Assembly: GCF_022678625.1 (NCBI RefSeq)
Contig: NZ_JALBYQ010000004.1
Location: 124,001-188,000, forward strand
Origin: Aliiroseovarius subalbicans
Lineage (GTDB): Bacteria; Pseudomonadota; Alphaproteobacteria; Rhodobacterales; Rhodobacteraceae
Reading direction: 5' to 3'
DNA length: 64,000 bases
This document shows, one piece after another, positions 46,749 through 54,731 of the stretch. The notes under the pieces were generated by a model. The model was not told where the DNA came from, did not search any database, and saw only the letters and a list, made by a program, of their open reading frames with translations. The position numbers and the translations under genes were made by a program. Numbering within the stretch: the first letter of the stretch is position 1; each line of letters begins with the position of its first letter.

Positions 46749-48191
46749 ATGATTGCAGAAGGCAGAGTAAAAAAACAGCGGGCACAGGGCACAGGGTTTA
46801 TCGCCTATGCCTTTATCGCATTATTAACGTCGATCAGTCTCCTTGCCAGTGGTCCACAGGCTGCTGCAGAAGAGATCGTACGCGAGGTTTCCCTGGGGGA
46901 TGGTGTCGTCGACAAATTCACCCTCGCACCGGGCCACGTCCTTACAATAATGACCGACCAAGCCGTTGGTGACATTGTTGTCGGTAACTCGGCTGTTGCG
47001 GACGTGTTTCCTCTCACAGACACCTCGGTCTACATTCAGGGTAAGCAAAGCGGGTTTACCAATATCGCGCTTTACGGGCCCGGAAAGAAGCTTCTGGGCG
47101 TTGTGAATGTCCGCGTGAAGTTGGATTTCTCGGAATTGCAGACTGTTATTAACCGGACGGTTCCAAGCGCCAGCGTGAGCGTTGCCAACGTGAACGACCG
47201 AATCAGGTTGTCCGGCGAAGTTCGGGACAATGTTGATCTCAAGCGCGTCCTGGAAATTGCCCGTCAGTATTCGCCGGAGCCCGTGATCAACGGCATTCGC
47301 GTGAGAAGCGGGCAGCAGGTTCAACTGGATGTGCGCATCCTTGAAGTGCAACGAAATGCCGGAAGAGAACTGGGCGTCGACATGACGGTTACCAATGGTG
47401 CTGGCGCCACTCCCTTAACTACAACTGGGGGCGCGTCGGAGCCGTTCGGAACGATTGTTGGCAATGTTCTTTCGGTCGCGGGCACACAGGTTGACGTTGT
47501 CATCCGGGCGCTGGAAGCAAAAGGGCTTGCCCGGCGATTGGCGAACCCGCAGCTGATCACGACGAGCGGCGTTGAGGCCAATTTTGTTGCCGGTGGGGAA
47601 GTCCCGATCACGCGATCGTCGATCGATGCAAATGGGAATTCTGTTGCGGGCACGGATTACCGTGAATACGGCGTGCGCCTGAACTTCCGCCCCGAAGTTT
47701 TGGACAATGGAATCATCCGCCTGAGGGTTCGACCCGAGGTTAGTAGCATTGATGAAACCTATCTGGCCGAGACTGGATCGACAGGGTTCATTTCGCGCAA
47801 GGCAGACACGACAGTGTCCTTGCGTGACGGTCAAAGTTTTGCAATTGCCGGACTCCTTGATGTGAGCAACACACGCAGCATCGAGCAACTCCCGTGGCTT
47901 GGCCAGGTACCGATCTTGGGGGCTCTGTTCCGGTCGACCGATTTTCAAAAGCGGGAAACCGACCTTGTTATTCTCGTAACACCGCGTCTTGTTCGACCGG
48001 CTGCTCCTGATGAGCCGCTTCGAACACCGCTTGATAACACACGGTCCTCCAACGACGTCGAGCTGTTCTTGTACGGCATGCTGGAAGTCGATCGCAAAAT
48101 GCTCCGAGCTTTCCGTGAAGGTGAAGGCGTCGTGGGTCCGTACGGGCATATTATCAACTTGGAGTTCGAAGATGGTCTTATTGTCAAATAA
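46749..48191 (+). CDS. cpaC: Tad secretin CpaC (RcpA)
   Basis: A 480-residue outer-membrane secretin that forms the pilus exit channel. Signal segment near residues 12-40. The N-terminal pilus-specific domain contains SGFTNIALYGPGKKLLGVVN, a BON-type region follows, and the secretin domain is at about 195-430 with VQLDVRILEVQRNAGRELGV near 195, VPITRSSIDANGNSVAGTDY near 283 and DTTVSLRDGQSFAIAGLL near 350, ending with QVPILGALFRSTDF. Its last 20 bases overlap the start of the small lipoprotein gene. Confidence 0.95.
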   Translation: MIAEGRVKKQRAQGTGFIAYAFIALLTSISLLASGPQAAAEEIVREVSLGDGVVDKFTLAPGHVLTIMTDQAVGDIVVGNSAVADVFPLTDTSVYIQGKQSGFTNIALYGPGKKLLGVVNVRVKLDFSELQTVINRTVPSASVSVANVNDRIRLSGEVRDNVDLKRVLEIARQYSPEPVINGIRVRSGQQVQLDVRILEVQRNAGRELGVDMTVTNGAGATPLTTTGGASEPFGTIVGNVLSVAGTQVDVVIRALEAKGLARRLANPQLITTSGVEANFVAGGEVPITRSSIDANGNSVAGTDYREYGVRLNFRPEVLDNGIIRLRVRPEVSSIDETYLAETGSTGFISRKADTTVSLRDGQSFAIAGLLDVSNTRSIEQLPWLGQVPILGALFRSTDFQKRETDLVILVTPRLVRPAAPDEPLRTPLDNTRSSNDVELFLYGMLEVDRKMLRAFREGEGVVGPYGHIINLEFEDGLIVK

Positions 48192-48369
48192 ACGCGTTTT
48201 GGCGGCTTCCGCAGTTCTCGTTCTTCTTGCTGCGTGTTCGGACTACCAGAACAATCGAGATACGGTTTCCCTCAGAGCGGGAGACGCCATGCAAGCGAAT
48301 TCTGCTATTCATGTGGTTTCTCCTTGGCCTCCGTATGTGGAAGATACCGATCTGACGGATGACAACTAA
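48172..48369 (+). CDS. Small lipoprotein in the Tad operon
   Basis: A 65-residue lipoprotein: MVLLSNKRVLAASAVLVLLA ending in the lipobox LLAAC near residue 22, then a short acidic chain (RDTVSLRAGDAMQANSA, EDTDLTDDN). It starts inside the end of cpaC. In position it could replace RcpB or act as a pilotin-like partner for the secretin. No sequence family recognised. Confidence 0.8.
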   Translation: MVLLSNKRVLAASAVLVLLAACSDYQNNRDTVSLRAGDAMQANSAIHVVSPWPPYVEDTDLTDDN

Positions 48370-48463
48370 CCTCAGCCTATTAGGCGGGTGACATTATTCT
48401 GTTTAAGAACGGAGGCTTGTGCAGGTCGGGAGGGGCACGGAAACACTAGTTTGGGGTGAACCG

Positions 48464-48937
48464 GTGACGAATAGATGGAAAAGGTTTTACAGAAAAGAAG
48501 ACGGTGCGATCCTTGTTGAAGCGCTGATTGTTATTCCTGTCGTTTTCATAATGACCCTTGCGATCCTGGAATTCGGCAACGTGCTTTGGCAGCGCCAACA
48601 GGTGCAAACTGGTGTTCGGGATGCCGCCCGATACTGGGCCCGCTGCAAGCCGGTCGTGCCAAGCTTCGCTTCAAATTGCACAATTGATAAGGCCCGAAAT
48701 GTCGCGTTCTACGGAAACCCGGAAGGCACGCCGCCTCGGCGTATTCCGAACTGGGGTCAGGCGAGCCAATTAACCATTTTGCCCACAAAGGCGAACTTGC
48801 CGGGTGCACCAACAGAAACGGATCTTGTCTATGTTCGCGCGGAATTGGACTATTCCGGATCCCCGCTTTTCAATCTTCTTGCCCTTGGCACAGTCACCAT
48901 CGTGTACGCGCAATACCAGAGGTATATTGGATGGTGA
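48464..48937 (+). CDS. tadE: TadE-family pseudopilin
   Basis: A 157-residue protein with a prepilin-like site after the basic N-terminus: KEDG cut before AILVEALIVIPVVFI (Glu at mature position 5), then a single helix and a periplasmic part with three cysteines. TadE-type pseudopilins are processed by the same peptidase and help assemble the Flp fibre. GTG start at 48464 (MTNRWKRFYRKEDG). A GTG at 48419 would add 15 residues of no evident use. Overlaps tadF by 7 bases. Confidence 0.88.
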   Translation: MTNRWKRFYRKEDGAILVEALIVIPVVFIMTLAILEFGNVLWQRQQVQTGVRDAARYWARCKPVVPSFASNCTIDKARNVAFYGNPEGTPPRRIPNWGQASQLTILPTKANLPGAPTETDLVYVRAELDYSGSPLFNLLALGTVTIVYAQYQRYIGW

Positions 48938-49575
48938 GGCATGGTCGCATTCGCAGGTTCCGCGGTGACGAAAACGGAACGTCTCTTGTCGAAGGGCTTC
49001 TTGTTCTTCCGATTGTCCTGCTGACATTCGCTGCGTTGGTGGAGTTTGGTTTTGCTGTTTACCAATGGAACCAGACTGTTAAGGCTCTCCAGTTAGGCTC
49101 GCGCATTCTTGCGGTTTCTGATCCGGTCATTGACACAACGGGGTCCGCTTGGCAGGGGCTGACCGACTATGGCACCAGCCTCGAAGGCGACCCGGTTCCC
49201 GATACGTCGGTGGTGGCGCAATGCGGGGCAGGGATGGGGGCAGCCTGCCTGTCAAGCGAGATTGATAGGCTTGTTTATGGAGTAGATGCGTCTGGTAGTG
49301 TCGACTATTCCTGCGATCCCGCCTACGGGGGTCTTTCCGGCATGTGTGATTTCAGTCCAAAAATCCGTCCTGCGAACGTCTGGGTCACCTATCGTCGATC
49401 CGGTTTGGGTTATGTCGGGCGCCCTGATGGCCCGGTCGTTACGATAACAGTGGGCACTGCGGGGCTGGGGTTCAATTTGCCCTTCCTTGGCGCCCTTCTC
49501 GGCTTCAACAACATTGAAATCCCGGCTCACCCTGTTTCGATTACCAGTGAAGACCTTTCCAGCATTGCACCCTGA
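48931..49575 (+). CDS. tadF: TadF-like pseudopilin
   Basis: A 214-residue protein with processing site DENG before TSLVEGLLVLPIVLLTFAAL, one helix, and a periplasmic part with paired cysteines (QCGAGMGAACLSSEID; YSCDPAYGGLSGMCDF). Second pseudopilin of the locus. It follows tadE with a 7-base overlap and precedes cpaE by 6 bases, so the block is translationally coupled. Confidence 0.87.
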   Translation: MVRHGRIRRFRGDENGTSLVEGLLVLPIVLLTFAALVEFGFAVYQWNQTVKALQLGSRILAVSDPVIDTTGSAWQGLTDYGTSLEGDPVPDTSVVAQCGAGMGAACLSSEIDRLVYGVDASGSVDYSCDPAYGGLSGMCDFSPKIRPANVWVTYRRSGLGYVGRPDGPVVTITVGTAGLGFNLPFLGALLGFNNIEIPAHPVSITSEDLSSIAP

Positions 49576-49581
49576 GGCCCT

Positions 49582-50742
49582 ATGAACACTAAAGACGCAC
49601 CATTCCATTTGTTTAATATCCTCATTGCGGGGGAGGATCATGAATCCACCCGCAAGATTGGATCAGTTGTCGAGAAATCGTCTCAGTTCCGAGTGGTGTC
49701 TGTTCTTCCCTCGAAAATCCGCAGTGTTGAAGGCGGTACAAAGATTGACGCCGTCATTCTGGATTTTTCAAAAATCGCCTCTCCGTCGTGGGACCTGATT
49801 AATGATGTTCGGGCCAACCTGGGTGATTTGCCGATAATCGTCGTGTCCGACAAGCTTGATGAAGTTCAAACACGGCGGCTCATCAAGCTTCAGGTCCACG
49901 ACTGGCTTCTTTGGCCGATTGACGATGCCAATCTGATGACGACGATCAACAGCGGCATCAGGGGAGCCAGAACCCAGCTCAACAGGGTCCATGCAGTCAT
50001 TTCTGGCAACGCAGGTGCGGGTGCCTCGATAATTGCGGCTTCAATGACCGATTTGATCGTTTCGAGTTTCCTGAAAAAAAGCGGCGAAACGGCTGCACTT
50101 TTTGATCTCGATTTCTCAACTGGAAATTGCGGCTACATGTTGAACATGGTCAACAGCTTCCAGCTTGAAAAGGTTACGGAAAACCCCCAGCGAATTGACG
50201 CAGAATTTGCCAACCTGATCCAGAAACGCCTTCGTCATGGGTATTTCGTCTATTCGTTCAAGCGTCCGGAATTGCTTACCGATGACAATGGCTATGAACT
50301 GGTCATGAGAATGCTTGATGCCGTGAATGTGCAGCATGAGCATACGGTTGTGGACATCCCTTATTATGAAACCGAGTGGCGCAATGATGTTCTAGCTGCA
50401 GTTAACACCTGTACAATCGTCACGGAAGGGAACCTGCCTGCGCTAAAGCATACGCTTGATACCTTGCAGTTGATCAAGTCCCTTAAAGGTGAGGATTTTG
50501 CGGTCCAGATCCTGATAAACAAGCAACGCCGATCCCTGTTTGGCAACAGAATTAGCCAACGCAAGCTTGTTGGCCTGTTTGGTGACACGCCGTTGGCCTT
50601 TATTTCACGCGATGACAATCTGATCGAAGAAAGCCTGGATCGTGGCATTCTGCCACGTGAAATCTCCAGTCGATCCCGGTTCCTCAAAGATTTGACAAAG
50701 TATGTCAAAGGGTTGTTCGAAAAGGAGAAAACGCAGAAATGA
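49582..50742 (+). CDS. cpaE: CpaE/TadZ-type pilus localisation protein
   Basis: A 386-residue protein with an N-terminal receiver-like domain (about 10-130: IDAVILDFSK, LPIIVVSDKLDEVQTRRLI) and a C-terminal MinD/ParA-like domain. The P-loop is degenerate, VISGNAGAGASIIAA near residue 140, with no lysine at the usual deviant Walker A positions. Other ATPase landmarks remain (FDLDFSTGNCGYMLN and VVDIPYYETEW). TadZ proteins mark the site where the Tad machine assembles, often at a pole. Start ATG 49582. Overlaps the transpeptidase gene by 4 bases. Confidence 0.9.
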   Translation: MNTKDAPFHLFNILIAGEDHESTRKIGSVVEKSSQFRVVSVLPSKIRSVEGGTKIDAVILDFSKIASPSWDLINDVRANLGDLPIIVVSDKLDEVQTRRLIKLQVHDWLLWPIDDANLMTTINSGIRGARTQLNRVHAVISGNAGAGASIIAASMTDLIVSSFLKKSGETAALFDLDFSTGNCGYMLNMVNSFQLEKVTENPQRIDAEFANLIQKRLRHGYFVYSFKRPELLTDDNGYELVMRMLDAVNVQHEHTVVDIPYYETEWRNDVLAAVNTCTIVTEGNLPALKHTLDTLQLIKSLKGEDFAVQILINKQRRSLFGNRISQRKLVGLFGDTPLAFISRDDNLIEESLDRGILPREISSRSRFLKDLTKYVKGLFEKEKTQK

Positions 50743-51359
50743 CAGGGTTTTTTAGATCTCTCAATACCTTCCTGCTGCTTCTTCTCTTTGTCGCCATGCC
50801 CATTTCGGCGCATGCTTTCTGGGACAATGCCGGAGAGGAGGGTGCGCTTTTTCAAGGCAATACTTACTTGCAAGTTGAATCTGCAAAACCGGTCCCACGC
50901 GATCATGGCCCGTCGTCCGTTGAAATTGTTCCCTACGCTTCCAGCGAAAGGCCAGGGTCAATTGTGATTTCAAATTCTGACCGCTACCTTTTTCGAATTC
51001 TCGAGGGAGGGAAAGCGGAGCGATATAAAATCAGTGTTGGGCGTGATGGCTTCACTTGGACGGGCACTGCTTACGTTGGCGCCAAGAAAGAATGGCCCGC
51101 CTGGCGTCCCCCTTCGGCAATGCGTCAACGACAACCATCCTTGCCAACCTATGTGCCACCGGGGCCTTACAACCCGCTTGGCGCGCGTGCGCTATACTTG
51201 TTCCAAAATGGTGCCGATACCCTTTTTCGCATCCATGGTACGAACGACTCGGAGTCTTTGGGTGGGTTTCAGACTTCAGGATGCTTTCGGCTTTCGAATG
51301 CAGATGTGATGCGTCTGTATAAACTGGTAGGCAATGGTACAAAAGTAGTCGTGAAATAG
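50739..51359 (+). CDS. L,D-transpeptidase inside the Tad operon
   Basis: A 206-residue exported YkuD-domain enzyme: signal peptide MTGFFRSLNTFLLLLLFVAM, cut after AHA. The catalytic region is ALYLFQNGADTLFRIHGTND, then ESLGGFQTSGCFRLSNADV, with the required His, Ser-Gly-Cys (nucleophile Cys near residue 184) and Arg. Such enzymes make 3-3 cross-links in peptidoglycan, tie proteins to it or cut such links. The ATGA overlap with cpaE and the 19-base gap to tadA place it firmly in the operon. It may remodel the wall where the pilus passes, or anchor the machine. Confidence 0.9.
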   Translation: MTGFFRSLNTFLLLLLFVAMPISAHAFWDNAGEEGALFQGNTYLQVESAKPVPRDHGPSSVEIVPYASSERPGSIVISNSDRYLFRILEGGKAERYKISVGRDGFTWTGTAYVGAKKEWPAWRPPSAMRQRQPSLPTYVPPGPYNPLGARALYLFQNGADTLFRIHGTNDSESLGGFQTSGCFRLSNADVMRLYKLVGNGTKVVVK

Positions 51360-51378
51360 CGGTCTCAGGGGTGGAAAA

Positions 51379-52797
51379 ATGGTAGGACGTTTCTTCAAAA
51401 AGTCTCACGGCGCCGATGCCGGACCGGACTCACACAGTGGAGAGCCGCGTGTGGACGAGGGAATCCCCCCCTCCAACGGGTTGGACCAGGCGCGCGACAG
51501 TGATGGTCACAAGCGTGCAGCCCTGCCCGATTTCGTGTCCGAGCGCGTAGATCTTCACCGCTATCTTCTGGACAAGATCAACCTTGCTGTTCTCGACACA
51601 ATGGACATGGAGGAGTTGCACGACGAACTTCGTCCGTTGGTCCGAGAATACGCTCGTGTAAACGATTTCCCCCTCAGTTCGAAGGAACTCAACAACTTCA
51701 TCTCCGATATCGCCAATGAGATGTTGGGTTTGGGCCCGCTTGAGCCGCTGATTGCCGACGATTCCATTTCAGATATTTTGGTCGTTGGCGCGGGAACCGT
51801 TTACATTGAACGGTTCGGTCGATTGGAACAGACCAGCGTCAGGTTCAAAGACGAAGACCACCTGATGCGTATCGTGCAAAAAATCGTTGCGTCCGTTGGA
51901 CGAAGAGTTGATGAATCCTCTCCCCTCGTTGATGCACGATTGGCGGACGGATCGCGGGTGAACGTTGCAGTCCGGCCTGTTGCTGTTGATGGTCCCCAAG
52001 TTTCAATCAGAAAGTTCTCTCGCACGCCTTTGAGTTTATCGCGATTGGTGGACAATAAGGCCTTGCCGAAAAAGATCGCGGACCTGATCTCTGCCGCCGT
52101 GGAAGGCAAGGTTTCGGTCGTGATCTCGGGGGGGACCGGTTCCGGTAAAACCACACTTCTGAACGCGCTGTCCGCGTTTATTCCGCACGAAGAACGAATG
52201 GTGACGATCGAAGATGCGGCAGAACTCCAGTTGCAGCAGCCCCACGTGGTGCGCCTTGAGACGCGCCCACCGACGCTCGATGGGCGCAATGAAATTCTTC
52301 AGCGCGACCTTGTGAAAAACGCCCTTCGGATGCGGCCTGACCGGATCATTGTCGGGGAAGTCAGGGGCAGCGAGGCCTTCGACATGCTTCAGGCTATGAA
52401 CACGGGTCACGAAGGTTCCATGACAACCATTCACGCCAACAGCCCAAGGGATGCGTTGTCGAGGATTGAACAAATGGTCGGAATGGCCGGTATGCCGATG
52501 AGCCAGACGGCCATTCGGGCGCAAATTTCATCCGCGATCCATATGATCATCCAGGTTGATCGCCAGCGTGACGGGTCGCGGAAAATCGTTTCTATTGCGG
52601 AGCTTACCGGGATGGAGGGCGACGTTATTCAGCTTCAGGAAATCATGACATTCAACCGCTTGCGGATCGCACAAGATGGCACAATCGAAGGCGAATTCCG
52701 AGCAACGGGGATCAGGCCACGCTTCCTGGAAGAGCTCGAGACAATCGGCCTTTCGGTAGACAAAGAAACCTTCGATCCCTCCAAATCGATTGGATAA
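51379..52797 (+). CDS. cpaF: Tad pilus motor ATPase TadA (CpaF)
   Basis: A 472-residue secretion-type hexameric ATPase. Walker A VISGGTGSGKTTLLNAL near residue 250, Asp box TIEDAAELQLQQPHV near 277, Walker B RMRPDRIIVGEVRGSEAFD near 318, His box TGHEGSMTTIHANSPRD near 345. An N-terminal helical domain reads DILVVGAGTVYIERFGRLE near 133, and a variable charged N-terminus of about 70 residues precedes it. It drives both extension and, in some species, retraction of the pilus. Start ATG 51379. Confidence 0.96.
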   Translation: MVGRFFKKSHGADAGPDSHSGEPRVDEGIPPSNGLDQARDSDGHKRAALPDFVSERVDLHRYLLDKINLAVLDTMDMEELHDELRPLVREYARVNDFPLSSKELNNFISDIANEMLGLGPLEPLIADDSISDILVVGAGTVYIERFGRLEQTSVRFKDEDHLMRIVQKIVASVGRRVDESSPLVDARLADGSRVNVAVRPVAVDGPQVSIRKFSRTPLSLSRLVDNKALPKKIADLISAAVEGKVSVVISGGTGSGKTTLLNALSAFIPHEERMVTIEDAAELQLQQPHVVRLETRPPTLDGRNEILQRDLVKNALRMRPDRIIVGEVRGSEAFDMLQAMNTGHEGSMTTIHANSPRDALSRIEQMVGMAGMPMSQTAIRAQISSAIHMIIQVDRQRDGSRKIVSIAELTGMEGDVIQLQEIMTFNRLRIAQDGTIEGEFRATGIRPRFLEELETIGLSVDKETFDPSKSIG

Positions 52798-52800
52798 CCA

Positions 52801-53757
52801 GTGGCACAAATTCTAATCACCGCGTTCGTCTTCGTATCAGCTCTGCTGCTCATTGATACCGTTCTGAGGGTGCTTTTCCGTTCAAGCACCGCGTCGAACG
52901 AAATCAATAGTCGCCTGCGCCACCTGAAGACCAACGAAACGCAAACTGGTGCTTACAACCAGTTGATATCGCGCCGCGGTGTCGGAACGCGGGGCCGCGC
53001 ACGCGCGCTTTCGGATCGGTTCATGCGTTACTACAGTCAGACTGGACTGGAGTTTAACAGAGCACGGCTTTTGGGCACTTTGCTGGTTCTGTTCTCCGGT
53101 TCTTGGCTGTTTTGCATGTTCTTCCTGACCAAGGGCCTTCCGCAACAGATCGCCTTTGCATTCGGTTTCACGATTGTGGTGTCGCTTTTTACAGCGAGCA
53201 TTCTGCGACGGCGCAGGATTTCCAAGTTCGTTGCACAACTCCCCACCTCGATTGATGTCATCGTTCGGTCTCTTCAGGCCGGCCACCCACTGAATGCTGC
53301 GATTGCAATGGTTTCGAAAGAAATGTCCGATCCGATCGGATCGGAATTTGGCTTGCTAAATGACCAGATAACTTTCGGGTATGACGTTGAAACCGCCATG
53401 TTGAACATGAACGAACGCGTGGGAGCCGATGAGGTGAAGCTTCTCGCGGTGACGGTGACAGTTCAATCCGGCACTGGTGGGAACTTGGCGGAAATTCTTG
53501 AAAATCTAGCGGGAATGATACGCGATCGCTCGATGCTACGCGCCAAGATCCGTGCAATTTCAGCCGAAGGAAGGATGACAGCAGTCGTGATGGCCGCATT
53601 CCCATTCGGCTTGTTCTTCATGATCCGCGCACTTGTCCCGGACTATTTCGATCCACTCATCGACACAGGGTATGCGTTAACTGTGGTCATCGTTTGTTTG
53701 TCCATGATGCTGGTTGGGATTTATGTCCTGTACCGCATGGTAAACTTTGATTTCTGA
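52801..53757 (+). CDS. tadB: Tad platform protein TadB
   Basis: A 318-residue inner-membrane protein of the type II secretion F family. It has an N-terminal helix, two helices near 92-135, the cytoplasmic F domain (LPTSIDVIVRSLQAGHPLNA, GYDVETAMLNMNERVGADEV, QSGTGGNLAEILENLAG) and two C-terminal helices. It forms the base that the TadA motor works on, together with TadC. It starts with GTG at 52801, three bases after the tadA stop. Confidence 0.95.
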   Translation: MAQILITAFVFVSALLLIDTVLRVLFRSSTASNEINSRLRHLKTNETQTGAYNQLISRRGVGTRGRARALSDRFMRYYSQTGLEFNRARLLGTLLVLFSGSWLFCMFFLTKGLPQQIAFAFGFTIVVSLFTASILRRRRISKFVAQLPTSIDVIVRSLQAGHPLNAAIAMVSKEMSDPIGSEFGLLNDQITFGYDVETAMLNMNERVGADEVKLLAVTVTVQSGTGGNLAEILENLAGMIRDRSMLRAKIRAISAEGRMTAVVMAAFPFGLFFMIRALVPDYFDPLIDTGYALTVVIVCLSMMLVGIYVLYRMVNFDF

Positions 53758-53778
53758 TGAAATTCAAAGGCTAGGCAT

Positions 53779-54717
53779 ATGAATCAATACCTAATCCTTA
53801 CCGCAGTATTCCTGTCGGTCCTGTTGCTCGCTTTCTCAATCGTGAACTACTTTGCGTCGCGTCAGGAAATGCGTCGGAAGATTTCCAGGATTCAGAAAAC
53901 CTCGTCTTCTCGTCAACGGCAGGTGCAAAGACAACTCGATCAGGTTCTAACTGACGAAAATGACACCGTTCGCTATTTTTTTGAAGTCCTGCGTAACAAG
54001 TCTCCTAACAGTTTGCCTTCTCGTCTTATCCGAGCTGGATTCTTCTCACGCCGGGCACCGTTTTTCTTCAATCTGATACGCGGGCTTCTGGCGTTCTCAA
54101 TTTTTGCGGGCGTTTGGCTGGGCGTCAATTTCTTGGGAACATCTGTTAGACCTGCGGTCATTTTTCTTTTTGCCGCAGCAATGTCCGGGACATCTTTCAT
54201 CATGGCGAGCGTTGTGCTCGACAAGTTGGGTAAGAAACGTGAGACGGAATACAGAAAACTGTTCCCGGACTTCATGGATCTTCTCATCGTTTGTGTGGAT
54301 GCGGGACTGGGTATTGATTCAGCACTCGACCGGGTTGCCCGTGAGTTTTTGCAAACGAACCCGGATTTCGGAACACACCTCAGCATCATCGTGTTGGAGC
54401 TCAGGGCAGGTCGGCCAATTCATGAGGCGCTTATGAATTTCGCGCACCAAGTTAATCTGGAAGAGGCACGATCGCTTGCAACACTCTTTCGCCAGTCCAT
54501 GGAATTGGGTGCGAGTGTTGGTAAAACGCTTCGTGTTTTCAGCGCTGAAATGCGCTCACTGAGAATTATTCGCGCTGAGGAAAAGGCAAATTCATTGCCT
54601 GTAAAAATGCTGTTTCCACTCGCTCTGTTTCTCTTTCCTGTGAACCTCGTAATCGTCCTGGTGCCCGTTCTGCTCGCGATCGTGAAGATGTTCCTGAGCT
54701 TGAATCCACCGGGATGA
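53779..54717 (+). CDS. tadC: Tad platform protein TadC
   Basis: A 312-residue partner of TadB with the same fold: an N-terminal helix, helices near 90-150, the F domain (FPDFMDLLIVCVDAGLGIDS, HEALMNFAHQVNLEEARSLA, QSMELGASVGKTLRVFSAEM) and C-terminal helices ending VPVLLAIVKMFLSLNPPG. Last gene of the Tad operon. It converges with the AAA+ ATPase gene across 14 bases, with no clear terminator. Confidence 0.95.
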   Translation: MNQYLILTAVFLSVLLLAFSIVNYFASRQEMRRKISRIQKTSSSRQRQVQRQLDQVLTDENDTVRYFFEVLRNKSPNSLPSRLIRAGFFSRRAPFFFNLIRGLLAFSIFAGVWLGVNFLGTSVRPAVIFLFAAAMSGTSFIMASVVLDKLGKKRETEYRKLFPDFMDLLIVCVDAGLGIDSALDRVAREFLQTNPDFGTHLSIIVLELRAGRPIHEALMNFAHQVNLEEARSLATLFRQSMELGASVGKTLRVFSAEMRSLRIIRAEEKANSLPVKMLFPLALFLFPVNLVIVLVPVLLAIVKMFLSLNPPG

Positions 54718-54731
54718 AGTTGCGCAGAATC

